64,000 bases of DNA from Paraburkholderia bannensis NBRC 103871 (GTDB lineage Bacteria > Pseudomonadota > Gammaproteobacteria > Burkholderiales > Burkholderiaceae), in NCBI RefSeq assembly GCF_000685015.1, contig NZ_BAYA01000012.1, positions 62,001 to 126,000 on the forward strand, in the 5' to 3' direction. Positions 1 through 7,682 of the stretch are shown here, in pieces (positions within the stretch are counted from its first letter, which is position 1; each line of letters opens with the position of its first letter). The notes beneath the pieces were generated by a model. It made no database searches and was not told the DNA's origin. It saw only the letters and a program-made list of their open reading frames with translations. The position numbers and the translations under genes were made by a program.

Positions 1-1
1 C

Positions 2-343
2 TATCCGCTCAAGGCCGACCCGGCGCAGCTCAACTGGCCAATGACGGTGGTCATCCTGACGATCCTCGTGATCTTCGTGACGATGGTGTACGGGCCGATT
101 GCGGCGATGCTGGTGGAGATGTTCCCGACAAGGATCCGCTATACGTCGATGTCGCTGCCCTATCACATCGGCAATGGCTGGTTCGGCGGCTTCCTGCCCG
201 CGACGGCGTTCGCGATCGTGGCGGCGCGCGGCGATATTTACTCGGGCCTCTGGTATCCCATCATCATCGCGCTGGCGACCTTCGTGATCGGCATGCTGTT
301 CGTGAAGGAGACCAAGGATTCGGATATCTACGCGCAGGATTGA
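2..343 (+). CDS. MFS transporter, C-terminal part (5' end outside window)
   Basis: Only the last 113 codons are present; the frame is open from base 2 to the TGA. The piece holds about three hydrophobic helices and ends in a short charged tail (KETKDSDIYAQD). The stretch PTRIRYTSMSLPYHIGNGW, followed by FGGFLP and a Tyr-Ser-Gly-Leu-Trp-Tyr-Pro loop, is typical of the metabolite:H+ symporter (MHS) branch of the major facilitator superfamily, which imports small organic acids, betaines or similar solutes across the inner membrane. The substrate cannot be read from this fragment. The next gene is a tRNA with its own promoter, so nothing here ties the transporter to the downstream genes. Confidence 0.85.
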   Translation, partial: YPLKADPAQLNWPMTVVILTILVIFVTMVYGPIAAMLVEMFPTRIRYTSMSLPYHIGNGWFGGFLPATAFAIVAARGDIYSGLWYPIIIALATFVIGMLFVKETKDSDIYAQD

Positions 344-409
344 GAGGGCATGCTGTTGGCGTAGTAGCCGCGATGGCTCCGGCTTCCTGAAAAAGTTTTG
401 CCAAAGCGC

Positions 410-438
410 TTGACAGGGTGCCAGGAGCCAGACATAAT
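410..438 (+). promoter_or_regulatory. Sigma-70 promoter of the tRNA gene
   Basis: A perfect -35 box TTGACA (410-415) is followed by a 17-base spacer and a -10 box CATAAT (433-438). Transcription would start near 445, about 6 bases before the tRNA 5' end. The match to consensus and the position make this a confident call. Confidence 0.8.
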
Positions 439-450
439 CTCACTTCTCAA

Positions 451-527
<77 letters not shown>

Positions 528-533
528 AATGCG

Positions 534-568
534 AAAGCCGCTGTTTCGAAAGAAACAGCGGCTTTTTC
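534..568 (+). terminator. Rho-independent terminator of the tRNA
   Basis: A perfect 14-bp stem (AAAGCCGCTGTTTC with its complement) closed by a four-base loop and followed by a T run. It begins seven bases after the CCA end. The left arm occurs again at 1554-1567, on the far side of the toxin-antitoxin pair. Confidence 0.85.
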
Positions 569-631
569 TATTTCTCCACACCGAAACTTCGCTGTGCATT
601 CACTCCCCGACTTAGCGTGCAGAAGCTATCG

Positions 632-1114
632 CTATCGCGCTTTCATGGGGAGCATCAACGTTAGCGGATGCACCGGCGACTCCCGGAAACCGTAGTACTC
701 GTAAAACTGTTTTGCTCGCTCGTTCAGCGCATGAACCAGCAACGCTCGCACACCGGCATTTTCGGCGACGAATTGCACACGAGTCACGGCGTCCTGAAGC
801 AAGGCTGCACCGAGTCTGGCGCCCTGCGCACGGGAATCAACGGCGAGTCTGGCGAGCACCATCACTGGTATCGGATCGGGCATATTGCGCCGTATGGCGC
901 TTGACGTGTCCTGATGCGCAGCGGCCCCTGCTGCCAGAGCGTAATACCCAAACACGCACTGGTCCGCATCAGTCACAACAAAAGTGCGACTGGCCCCGTT
1001 CAAGTGATTGGTTAGCGCCCGCCGCTTGAGCCAGTCGTCCAGCGACGGCTCTCCGCAATTAAACCCGTCGAGTCGATGCGTCGCGGCGAGCGACTGAGGT
1101 GCTAAAAACTGCAT
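632..1114 (-). CDS. GNAT acetyltransferase toxin, TacT/AtaT type
   Basis: A 160-aa GNAT-fold protein. The core LARLAVDSRAQGARLGAALL (residues 88-107) holds the acetyl-CoA pyrophosphate-binding loop of the QxxGxG/A type, and the C-terminal FYEYYGF (137-143) supplies the usual active-site tyrosines. Toxins of this family (TacT, AtaT, KacT) acetylate the amino group of aminoacyl-tRNA and stop translation. The pairing with a DUF1778 antitoxin gene immediately upstream, only one base away, is the diagnostic arrangement. The start at 1114 is fixed by that spacing. The gene lies just downstream of a tRNA gene. The preferred aminoacyl-tRNA substrate cannot be read from the sequence. Confidence 0.9.
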   Translation of the reverse strand: MQFLAPQSLAATHRLDGFNCGEPSLDDWLKRRALTNHLNGASRTFVVTDADQCVFGYYALAAGAAAHQDTSSAIRRNMPDPIPVMVLARLAVDSRAQGARLGAALLQDAVTRVQFVAENAGVRALLVHALNERAKQFYEYYGFRESPVHPLTLMLPMKAR

Positions 1115-1115
1115 T

Positions 1116-1388
1116 TCAAGCCTTGTCTGTACTCCACGGAGCCTTTATGGCCATCAGCCGCTCAAGGCCCGGATTGGCGTCTTGCGGCGCATCGAGCAAC
1201 GCAGTGAACTGCCGGAATCGATCCTCGTCCAGGCTGAAAAACACCTGGTCCAGCACGATTGCTCGCGCGCGCTCGCATGCAGCCTCTAGCATGAAATCGG
1301 AGCGATTCTTGCCAAGCAGGCTGGCCGCATGGTCGATCAAATCACGCTGCTCGGGCAGTGCTCGTAAGTTGATGGAGGCGTCACGCAT
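1116..1388 (-). CDS. DUF1778 (TacA-type) antitoxin
   Basis: A 90-aa protein beginning MRDASINLRALPEQRDLID, the ribbon-helix-helix start of DUF1778 antitoxins, then a helix (AASLLGKNRSDFMLEAAC) that completes the DNA-binding fold. The C-terminal half (residues about 45-90) would wrap and neutralise the GNAT toxin. An in-frame ATG at 1454 exists, but the ATG at 1388 has a GGGGAAGG ribosome-binding site 6 bases upstream and starts exactly at the family's usual N-terminus, so it is chosen. As in other TacAT modules, the complex is expected to repress its own promoter, and an inverted repeat sits on that promoter. Confidence 0.88.
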   Translation of the reverse strand: MRDASINLRALPEQRDLIDHAASLLGKNRSDFMLEAACERARAIVLDQVFFSLDEDRFRQFTALLDAPQDANPGLERLMAIKAPWSTDKA

Positions 1389-1409
1389 GACCTTCCCCTT
1401 AATGTATAC

Positions 1410-1451
1410 ACAACAGCTACACATACTATGGCGGCGTGTAGCTGTTGTCAA
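1410..1451 (-). promoter_or_regulatory. Promoter and operator of the toxin-antitoxin pair
   Basis: On the minus strand TTGACA (1451-1446) and TAGTAT (1428-1423) are separated by exactly 17 bases, a near-ideal sigma-70 promoter. Superimposed on it is a perfect 13-bp inverted repeat, ACAACAGCTACAC at 1410-1422 and its complement at 1436-1448, with a 13-base spacer. The right arm overlaps the -35 box and the left arm lies just downstream of the -10 box. This is the expected layout for autorepression by a ribbon-helix-helix antitoxin. Confidence 0.8.
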
Positions 1452-1553
1452 CACAAGGCGCTCCGCTGTGATCGGCGCAAATTACACCAAACTCGTCACG
1501 CAAAATCGTCACTTGGCTGCCTGACTCCTGAATCTCTGCGCGTCGTCAAAGAA

Positions 1554-1592
1554 AAAGCCGCTGTTTCTTTCGAAACAACGGCTTCGTTTTTT
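1554..1592. terminator. Imperfect copy of the tRNA terminator hairpin
   Basis: AAAGCCGCTGTTTC recurs here and pairs, with one mismatch, with GAAACAACGGCTT, followed by CGTTTTTT. The 14-base left arm is identical to that of the tRNA terminator at 534. It may terminate rightward transcripts. Its origin may be a duplication linked to arrival of the toxin-antitoxin module. Confidence 0.55.
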
Positions 1593-1614
1593 GACGACTC
1601 AACTTCTGCCGCCC

Positions 1615-2628
1615 TCACCCCATCACCTTCCGCCCTCGCTTCGTCTCATACATCGCCTTATCCGCGAGATCGATCAGCGTCGTCATCTCCACACCGTCCT
1701 CAGGCAGCACCGCCACGCCAACGCTCACGGCCAGTTCGATCGTCTGCCCTTCGAACTCGAACGGCTCGCCGACCTTTTCGGTGATCCTCTGCGAGTACAC
1801 CTCTGCGTCGCGCCGCCCTTCGATCCCCGGCAAGATCATCGCGAACTCGTCGCCGCCCACGCGCGCCGCCGTATCCACACGCCGGCTATTGCTCGCAATT
1901 CGTTGCGCCGTCTCCTTGATCGCAGCGTCGCCAGCACGATGACCGTAGCGGTCGTTGATCGGCTTCAAACCGTCCATGTCGAGATTGAGCACGCCCAACC
2001 CGCCCGCCGAGCGCACCGCCAGATCCACCGACTGACGCAGGCGATCGTAGAACAGCGCGCGATTCGGCAATCCGGTCAGCGCATCGTGCGTCGCGCGCAG
2101 ATAAAGCTCGCTGGTCTCATGGCGCGCGGCGTGGAACATCGCCGCCGCAATCAGCCCCGAGATCAGCGAGAGCGCCGCGATGTCGTCGTCGCTGAACGCG
2201 CCGACTTCGGGCGCCACCACCTTCAGCACGCCCACCGTCGTTTCCAGGTGCTTGAGCGGCGTCACGATCATCGATCGCAATCCCGCGCGCCGACAGGCTT
2301 CGCGATCCACGCGTGGGTCGTCCTCGGAATCGTCGCAGCGCAGGATCTCGCCCGTGCTCACGCACAGTCCCGAGAGGCTCGACCCACGCGCGAGGCGCAG
2401 TCCCAGCATGTTCGCCACGCTGCCCGAGGCTGCGCGGTAGACCATGTCGTTGCCTTCGGCGAGTTCGACGGCAGCGCCCTGCGCGCCCGTCAGCAGTTCG
2501 GCGCGTTCTGCGACGAAGGCCATCACGCCGCCCAGATCGAGCCCAAGCCGGGCGATGTCCGATTGCGCGCGAATGATTTCGAGGAGCGTTGCGTTGTCGA
2601 GTTGCGAGCCGCCAGGTGCGTTCATCAT
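1615..2628 (-). CDS. Diguanylate cyclase with N-terminal GAF domain
   Basis: A 337-aa soluble protein. Residues about 30-165 form a GAF sensory domain and residues about 175-335 a GGDEF domain that makes cyclic di-GMP from two GTP. The catalytic motif GGDEF is intact (258-262). An RxxD inhibitory site (R249, D252) lies at the canonical five-residue distance upstream, so product feedback inhibition is expected. There is no membrane segment or signal peptide, so the sensed ligand is probably cytoplasmic and is unknown. The gene stands alone on its strand. Confidence 0.92.
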   Translation of the reverse strand: MMNAPGGSQLDNATLLEIIRAQSDIARLGLDLGGVMAFVAERAELLTGAQGAAVELAEGNDMVYRAASGSVANMLGLRLARGSSLSGLCVSTGEILRCDDSEDDPRVDREACRRAGLRSMIVTPLKHLETTVGVLKVVAPEVGAFSDDDIAALSLISGLIAAAMFHAARHETSELYLRATHDALTGLPNRALFYDRLRQSVDLAVRSAGGLGVLNLDMDGLKPINDRYGHRAGDAAIKETAQRIASNSRRVDTAARVGGDEFAMILPGIEGRRDAEVYSQRITEKVGEPFEFEGQTIELAVSVGVAVLPEDGVEMTTLIDLADKAMYETKRGRKVMG

Positions 2629-2782
2629 CGTGTCAAACGTTTGCGGAAAGGGTTCAACGGTGAAAATGGCCAGGTTCGATGCCTACGACGTTGTAAGGCG
2701 CGACGCGCGGCATGCGCGCAGAAGCATAGCAAAATCGCGCTCGCCATCGATGGCCTGCGTGGTATGCGTGATATGCGCAGCT

Positions 2783-3460
2783 TCAGCCTTCGATGCGCTC
2801 GCGCGTCACGCGCAGCAACGCGGCCATCGCCGTGCGCGCGGCGTTGACGTCGCGCTGTGCAATCGCATCGGCAACGATGGTGTGGTCGGGCAGCGCGGCG
2901 TTGAAAACGTCGGCCCGTTTGGCGTTCACGCGCAACTGGCCTTCGAGTGTGCGCGCGATCAACGCCCCCAGCGGCACGAGCAGTTCGTTGCGGCATGCCG
3001 CCAGCACGGCCAGGTGAAAGCGCAGGTCGGCGCGCACCCATTCGTCCTCGTTGCGCGCGGCGGCCATCGCTGCGTGCGCTTCATCGATGCGCGCAAGCGA
3101 TTCGGCGTCGTGCGCGCTTGCGGCGAGTCCCGCCGCGTACGGCTCGATCATCTCGCGCATTTCCTGGAGCTTGAGCGCGAATGCGAGCGGCGGCGCAACG
3201 CGCGCATACCAGTCGAGCAGGTCGGCGTCGAGCAGGTTCCACGCCGTGCGCTCGCGCACCCGCGTACCCACCTTCGGCCGCGATTCGACGAGGCCTTTTG
3301 ACGTGAGCGTGCGCAGCGCCTCGCGCAGCACCGTGCGGCTCACGTCGAAGCGCTCCATGAGTTCGGCTTCGCGCGGCAGGACTTCGCCGGGCGCATGCTC
3401 GCCGCGCAGGATCGCGCTGCCGAGTTCGAAGGCCACCGTGCCGTGCAGATCGCGCTGAAT
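2783..3460 (-). CDS. GntR/FadR-family transcriptional regulator
   Basis: An N-terminal winged helix (GEVLPREAELMERFDVSRTV, then LREALRTLTSKGLVE) is followed by an all-helical FCD ligand-binding domain. Its metal/ligand signature is visible as DLRFHLAVLAACRN and DHTIVADAI. It is divergently transcribed from the galactonate dehydratase gene, so it probably represses that gene until a sugar acid binds. Start choice: the first conventional start is GTG at 3436, but it cuts off the QRDLHGTVAFELG segment normal for this subfamily. An in-frame ATT at 3460, seven bases after AGGAG, restores it. I give 3460 as the probable start; 3436 (217 aa) is the conservative alternative. Confidence 0.85.
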   Translation of the reverse strand: MQRDLHGTVAFELGSAILRGEHAPGEVLPREAELMERFDVSRTVLREALRTLTSKGLVESRPKVGTRVRERTAWNLLDADLLDWYARVAPPLAFALKLQEMREMIEPYAAGLAASAHDAESLARIDEAHAAMAAARNEDEWVRADLRFHLAVLAACRNELLVPLGALIARTLEGQLRVNAKRADVFNAALPDHTIVADAIAQRDVNAARTAMAALLRVTRERIEG

Positions 3461-3500
3461 GGCTTTTCTCCTGGATATTGGGAATCGACGAGAAATAATA

Positions 3501-3510
3501 CTATTAATAG
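3501..3510. promoter_or_regulatory. Palindrome CTATTAATAG, candidate GntR operator
   Basis: A perfect 10-bp palindrome in an AT-rich patch of the otherwise GC-rich spacer between the divergent regulator and dgoD. It lies where a FadR-type repressor could control both promoters. It is not the common TGGTNNNACCA-like FadR site, so the assignment is inference from position and symmetry only. Confidence 0.4.
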
Positions 3511-3586
3511 CACTTTAACGCGAATTCCACCGGTTTTTGCAGTAGCATGTGCTCCTACCGTTCTGCGATAGACATGGAGACACCGC

Positions 3587-4735
3587 ATGAAAATCACCAA
3601 GCTCGAAACCTTCGTCGTCCCGCCGCGCTGGCTGTTTCTCAAGATCGAAACGGATGAGGGCATCGTCGGCTGGGGTGAGCCGATCGTCGAAGGCCGCGCG
3701 CACACGGTCGAGGCCGCCGTGCAGGAGCTGGCCGATTACCTGATCGGCAAGGATCCGCTCCTGATCGAGGATCACTGGCAGGTGATGTATCGCGCGGGCT
3801 TCTATCGCGGCGGCCCGATCACGATGAGCGCGATTGCGGGCGTCGACCAGGCGCTGTGGGACATCAAGGGCAAGCATCATGGCGTGCCGGTGCACGCGCT
3901 GCTCGGCGGCCAGGTGCGCGACAAGATCAAGGTCTATTCGTGGATCGGCGGCGACCGTCCGAGCGATGTCGCCAACAATGCGCGCGCCGTCGTCGACCGC
4001 GGCTTCAAGGCCGTGAAGATGAACGGCTCGGAAGAGCTGCAGATCATCGACACCTGGGACAAGGTTCAGGGCGTGATCGACAACGTCGCGGCCGTGCGCG
4101 AGGCCGTGGGCCCGAACGTCGGCATCGGGGTGGACTTCCATGGCCGCGTGCACAAGCCGATGGCCAAGGTGCTCGCGAAGGAACTCGATCCGTACAAGCT
4201 GATGTTCATCGAGGAGCCGGTGCTCTCGGAGAACGTCGAGGCGCTGCGCGACATCGTCAACCAGACCAGCACGCCGATCGCGCTGGGCGAGCGTCTCTAC
4301 TCGCGCTGGGACTTCAAGCACATCCTGGCGAACGGTTTCGTCGACATCATCCAGCCGGATGCGTCGCACGCGGGCGGCATCACCGAATGCCGCAAGATCG
4401 CCGCGATGGCCGAGGCCTACGACGTGGCGCTCGCGCTGCACTGTCCGCTCGGGCCGATCGCGCTCGCGACCTGCCTGCAGATCGACGCGGTGAGCTACAA
4501 CGCGTTCATCCAGGAGCAGAGCCTGGGCATCCACTACAACAAGGGCAACGACCTGCTCGACTACATCCGCAATCCGGAAGTGTTCAAGTATGAAGACGGC
4601 TTCGTGTCGATTCCGCAGGGGCCGGGCCTGGGCATCGAAGTCAACGAAGAGAAAGTGCGCGAGATGGCGAAGACCGGTCACCGCTGGCGCAATCCGGTGT
4701 GGCGCCACGAAGACGGCAGCGTCGCCGAGTGGTGA
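3587..4735 (+). CDS. dgoD: D-galactonate dehydratase
   Basis: A 382-aa enolase-superfamily enzyme that removes water from D-galactonate to give 2-dehydro-3-deoxy-D-galactonate in the DeLey-Doudoroff galactose pathway. The length equals E. coli DgoD, and the catalytic residues fall at the same numbers: metal ligands D183, E209 and E235, and general acid/base H185 and H285 (motifs GVDFHG, FIEEPV, ALGERLYSR, LHCPLGP). The ATG follows GGAGACACCGC. The divergent GntR gene is the likely regulator. The kinase and aldolase of the pathway (dgoK, dgoA) are not in the window, so they must be encoded elsewhere. Confidence 0.93.
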   Translation: MKITKLETFVVPPRWLFLKIETDEGIVGWGEPIVEGRAHTVEAAVQELADYLIGKDPLLIEDHWQVMYRAGFYRGGPITMSAIAGVDQALWDIKGKHHGVPVHALLGGQVRDKIKVYSWIGGDRPSDVANNARAVVDRGFKAVKMNGSEELQIIDTWDKVQGVIDNVAAVREAVGPNVGIGVDFHGRVHKPMAKVLAKELDPYKLMFIEEPVLSENVEALRDIVNQTSTPIALGERLYSRWDFKHILANGFVDIIQPDASHAGGITECRKIAAMAEAYDVALALHCPLGPIALATCLQIDAVSYNAFIQEQSLGIHYNKGNDLLDYIRNPEVFKYEDGFVSIPQGPGLGIEVNEEKVREMAKTGHRWRNPVWRHEDGSVAEW

Positions 4736-4781
4736 TCGCGTGGTGAACGGCAGCGATCACGCTCGCTGACGAGCGCCGGAT

Positions 4782-4831
4782 GTTACGGCGTTACGTGACG
4801 GCCCGTATAGGCCACGTTTCAACGCCGTAAC
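4782..4831. repeat. Long interrupted hairpin downstream of dgoD
   Basis: GTTACGGCGTT (4782-4792) is perfectly complementary to AACGCCGTAAC (4821-4831). The interior pairs again (ACGT and GGCC on both sides, with a small bulge), so the whole 50-nt element can form one long stem. There is no T run after it, so a simple terminator is unlikely. The rest of the 4736-5056 spacer contains the next hairpin and no convincing gene. Confidence 0.6.
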
Positions 4832-4853
4832 GTTTGAGGCCGGTTTTCGGCCT

Positions 4854-4890
4854 GAAGGCCGCGAAGCGCCATTTGGCGCTCGCGGCCTTC
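4854..4890 (+). terminator. Strong GC hairpin, possible terminator of dgoD
   Basis: GAAGGCCGCG-A-AGCGCCA pairs with TGGCGCT-CGCGGCCTTC, a 17-bp stem with one bulged A and a two-base loop. GTCGTTTTCG follows, a weak T run. It probably ends or stabilises the dgoD transcript. Confidence 0.5.
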
Positions 4891-5056
4891 GTCGTTTTCG
4901 CACACAACGATTTCTCCCGCGAAGCCGCGCCGCATAAGGCTCGCCCGCTCTCGCGAAAGCGCTCAACGCCTTGTCCGGCGCGGCCGACGCGCCGCTGGCC
5001 TGCTCCTTGCTGAATCCCCTGTGAGACCAACACAAAAAGCTACAGGGGATAACAAC

Positions 5057-5356
5057 ATGGACACCATGCTCCCGGACTACCTGATCCGCGAACAGGCCGC
5101 CGTGCTCGCACTCGTCGTCTTCGGCCTGACGCGCATCATCGCTGCCGCCGTCGCCTGCACGCGCGGCTGGCGCATCGCCGTGCTCGAACAGAGCTTTATC
5201 GGCGTCGCGGTTCTGTGGTGCGCGCCGCAACTCATCGACCTGATCGCGCATCCTTCGTCAGTGGCGGCGCTGGCCGAACTCGAAGGCAAGGCCATCGGCT
5301 GCGCGATGGCCCTGTTCTTCTCGCCGATCCTCAGCCACCGCCTCGGTTACGAATAA
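5057..5356 (+). CDS. Small hydrophobic membrane protein, unknown function
   Basis: A 99-aa protein with about three hydrophobic segments (residues about 15-35, 43-60 and 73-92), probably integral to the inner membrane. I do not recognise the family. The start at 5057 is set by AGGGGATAACAAC immediately upstream; an in-frame ATG at 5021 lacks a ribosome-binding site. GC-rich third positions match the neighbours, so it looks like a real gene. It converges on the copD-like gene, with 18 bases between stop codons. Confidence 0.7.
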   Translation: MDTMLPDYLIREQAAVLALVVFGLTRIIAAAVACTRGWRIAVLEQSFIGVAVLWCAPQLIDLIAHPSSVAALAELEGKAIGCAMALFFSPILSHRLGYE

Positions 5357-5374
5357 CGGCGAGACAGCGACGTT

Positions 5375-6301
5375 TCAACCTTGCAACACGTAGCCCGGCA
5401 CGCTGTGCGCAAGTACGGCTGCGATCACCAGCACGGCCATCATCACGAGCGCTTCGAGATGCAGCACGTTGACGAAGCGCCGGGCCGCGCCGGTCGAAGC
5501 CGCACGGCGCAGTTCGGGCATCGCCACCACGCGGTTGAAGCCGCCCAGCAGCAGCGCGAGCACGACGAGCGCAAGCTTGGCGAGCAACACGTGGCCCCAC
5601 GTGCTCGCCTCCAGCGCGTCGATTGAGCCGCCGGTGCCGCGAAGGCCGTTGAACACACCCGTCGCCAGCACGAGGCCGACGGCAAAGAACGCCACGTTCG
5701 ACACCTGCCCCGCCGTGCGGATCAGCACGCCGCGCGCCGTCGATGCGCCCAGCGCGGGCAGCACCGCCAGCCCGCCCGCCATCACGACGCCACTCCATGC
5801 GCTCGCGCTCAGCACGTGCAGCGTGTGCAGGCCGAGCGCCGCCGAAGCGAAGCCCGCGTCCGCCGCATGACCGAGGCCCGCGCGGCCCGCGGCCACGACG
5901 ATGATCGCCAGCCACATCACGCCGTCGCGCAGCGCGCCGTTCGATGCGAGCGCCGTTGCGAGCAGCACGAGCGCGCCCGCGAACGCGATGCTCCACGCAT
6001 GACCGACGTGTGTCTGGGTCAGCACCGTCGAGAGTTCGCCGAACGCGCCCGGCAGTGTCTGGCCACTGATCGACGCGCTTTCGTACAGCAGCCACATCGC
6101 CAGCGCGACGACGAGCACGAGCGCCGCCGCACGCAGCGAACGCTGCGCGCGCAGCCACGCGAGGCGAGCGGGCGCGACGGCGCTGCGCGCGTCTTTTTCG
6201 AGCCACGCGCCATAGAGCGCGGAACCCAGTGCGAAGGCATAGGCGAGATTCACGAGGGCGGCCATCGCGACCTGCCCGATCCAGAGCCAGTCAGCTTTCA
6301 T
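5375..6301 (-). CDS. CopD-family membrane protein
   Basis: A 308-aa protein with about eight transmembrane helices and the CopD domain over its C-terminal two thirds (HTLHVLSASAWSGVVMAGGL, then HVLLAKLALVVLALLLGGFN). CopD proteins take part in copper uptake or homeostasis at the inner membrane, often with periplasmic CopC. The ATG at 6301 follows GGAGGG at a good distance. No copC, copA/pcoA multicopper oxidase or copper-responsive two-component system is visible nearby, so the copper role rests on the domain alone. Histidines suitable for metal binding occur in the helices (TQTHVGHAW, GLGHAAD). Confidence 0.82.
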   Translation of the reverse strand: MKADWLWIGQVAMAALVNLAYAFALGSALYGAWLEKDARSAVAPARLAWLRAQRSLRAAALVLVVALAMWLLYESASISGQTLPGAFGELSTVLTQTHVGHAWSIAFAGALVLLATALASNGALRDGVMWLAIIVVAAGRAGLGHAADAGFASAALGLHTLHVLSASAWSGVVMAGGLAVLPALGASTARGVLIRTAGQVSNVAFFAVGLVLATGVFNGLRGTGGSIDALEASTWGHVLLAKLALVVLALLLGGFNRVVAMPELRRAASTGAARRFVNVLHLEALVMMAVLVIAAVLAHSVPGYVLQG

Positions 6302-6917
6302 CGCGCGGCGCCCTCCGCGAGTGCGAGGAATCGGCGGGCTTGAGCGGGCACATCAGCGGGCAAATCGCAGTACGCGCGGTCATCAGAGCGCGCTTGCAGC
6401 ATCGGTAAGGAAAGTGCAATTGGAGTCATCGAGACGAGTGGCAAGGAAACAACAAGAAAACGGGCCGGAGGCAGTTGAGGGAGTCGCAGGCAGCATGCAC
6501 GCCTTTTCGAGACGCGCCTGCTTCGATAGCCGGGGCGCGGATCGGTTCAACGGCAATGCCATCGACGCAAACCCGCTGCGCCCGCAAAGACGCAAAAAAT
6601 CATGAGCGAAGGCAGGGACAATCCCGAGTCACGGATCCGCTAACAGGTGCAGAATCATAACCGGCGTCGTTGCGACCATCCGTCGCTATCGGGTTCGGGC
6701 AAGCGTGGAGACGAGGCAAGCTCACCGAAGCGGGCAGCAGGAACGTGGGAGAAGTCTCGAAAGTCGCGCAAGCGGGTCGCGCAGGTCACTTTCGGGTCGC
6801 GATGATCAAAGTTGGCTGCGTCGCCCAAGCGCACGGTCTCTTCGCTTTCATCGCGCGCAGCCTCAAGCCGGGCCGCACGAAGCCTGGTCAGGTCCACGAT
6901 AAAGAATGGAGTCACGC
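6302..6917. other. Gene-free stretch before the cytochrome genes
   Basis: About 600 bases with only short open frames on both strands. None has a plausible ribosome-binding site, codon pattern or recognisable family. It probably holds the promoters of copD (leftward) and of the cytochrome pair (rightward), but I see no clear -35/-10 pair, terminator or repeat. Confidence 0.4.
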
Positions 6918-7661
6918 GTGTCCCCAAGACGTATCCTCCGACCGCTCATTGCGCTCGTCGCGCCGCTGGGAGCCGCACTGCTGTTCGGCACGACCGGCAT
7001 CTTCAGCGTCGCTTGCGCACAGACCCCGCAACCCAAGGCCCCCGACACGATCGAATCGCGCGTGCAGGGCTGCACAGCCTGTCACGGCTCGCACGGCCAG
7101 GGAACCGATAACGACTACTTCCCGCGCCTCGCCGGCAAGCCCGCCGAGTATCTCTACAACCAGTTGATGAACTTCCGCGACGGGCGCCGCAAGTACCCGC
7201 CGATGAATTACCTGGTCACCTATCTCTCCGACGAATACCTGCACGAGATCGCCACGTACTTCTCGCAGCAGCGGCCGCCCTATCCGCCGCCTGTCAAGCC
7301 GACGGTCGGCGACAGCGTGCTCGCGCGCGGCGAGGCCATCGTGCTGCACGGCGACGCCGGCAAGCAGATTCCCGCATGCGCCGCCTGTCACGGCGGCAAG
7401 CTCACCGGCATGGAGCCGGCGATTCCGGGTCTGGTCGGCCTGCATTCGGACTACATCAGTGCGCAGATCGGCGCGTGGCGCTCGGGCTCGCGCCACGCCA
7501 AGGCGCCCGACTGCATGCACGAGATCGCCACGCGCCTCACGGACGACGACGTGAACGCGGTCGCGGCCTGGCTCTCGACGCAAAATGCGCCGCAAAATCC
7601 CGTGCCGGCAGCGGCGGGCTCGTTGAAGACGCCGCTTGCCTGCGGCAGCGAACCGCAATAA
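6918..7661 (+). CDS. Periplasmic diheme cytochrome c (c4-like)
   Basis: A 247-aa protein with an N-terminal signal peptide (Arg-rich start, then a hydrophobic core ending SVACAQ) and two heme c sites, CTACH (52-56) and CAACH (154-158), one in each half. This two-lobed plan is that of cytochrome c4-like electron carriers. Start choice: GTG at 6918 lies six bases after GGAG; the ATG at 6906 (251 aa) contains that GGAG and has no site of its own. The gene is 21 bases upstream of a triheme cytochrome gene, so the two are probably an operon delivering electrons from a periplasmic dehydrogenase to the terminal oxidases. Confidence 0.88.
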   Translation: MSPRRILRPLIALVAPLGAALLFGTTGIFSVACAQTPQPKAPDTIESRVQGCTACHGSHGQGTDNDYFPRLAGKPAEYLYNQLMNFRDGRRKYPPMNYLVTYLSDEYLHEIATYFSQQRPPYPPPVKPTVGDSVLARGEAIVLHGDAGKQIPACAACHGGKLTGMEPAIPGLVGLHSDYISAQIGAWRSGSRHAKAPDCMHEIATRLTDDDVNAVAAWLSTQNAPQNPVPAAAGSLKTPLACGSEPQ

Positions 7662-7682
7662 CGCGCCGGGGGAGACAGCCAT

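Noticed and set aside
6321..6927. Several overlapping frames of 60-95 codons on both strands before the cytochrome genes.
   Set aside because: None has a ribosome-binding site or coherent codon pattern, and the overlaps contradict each other.
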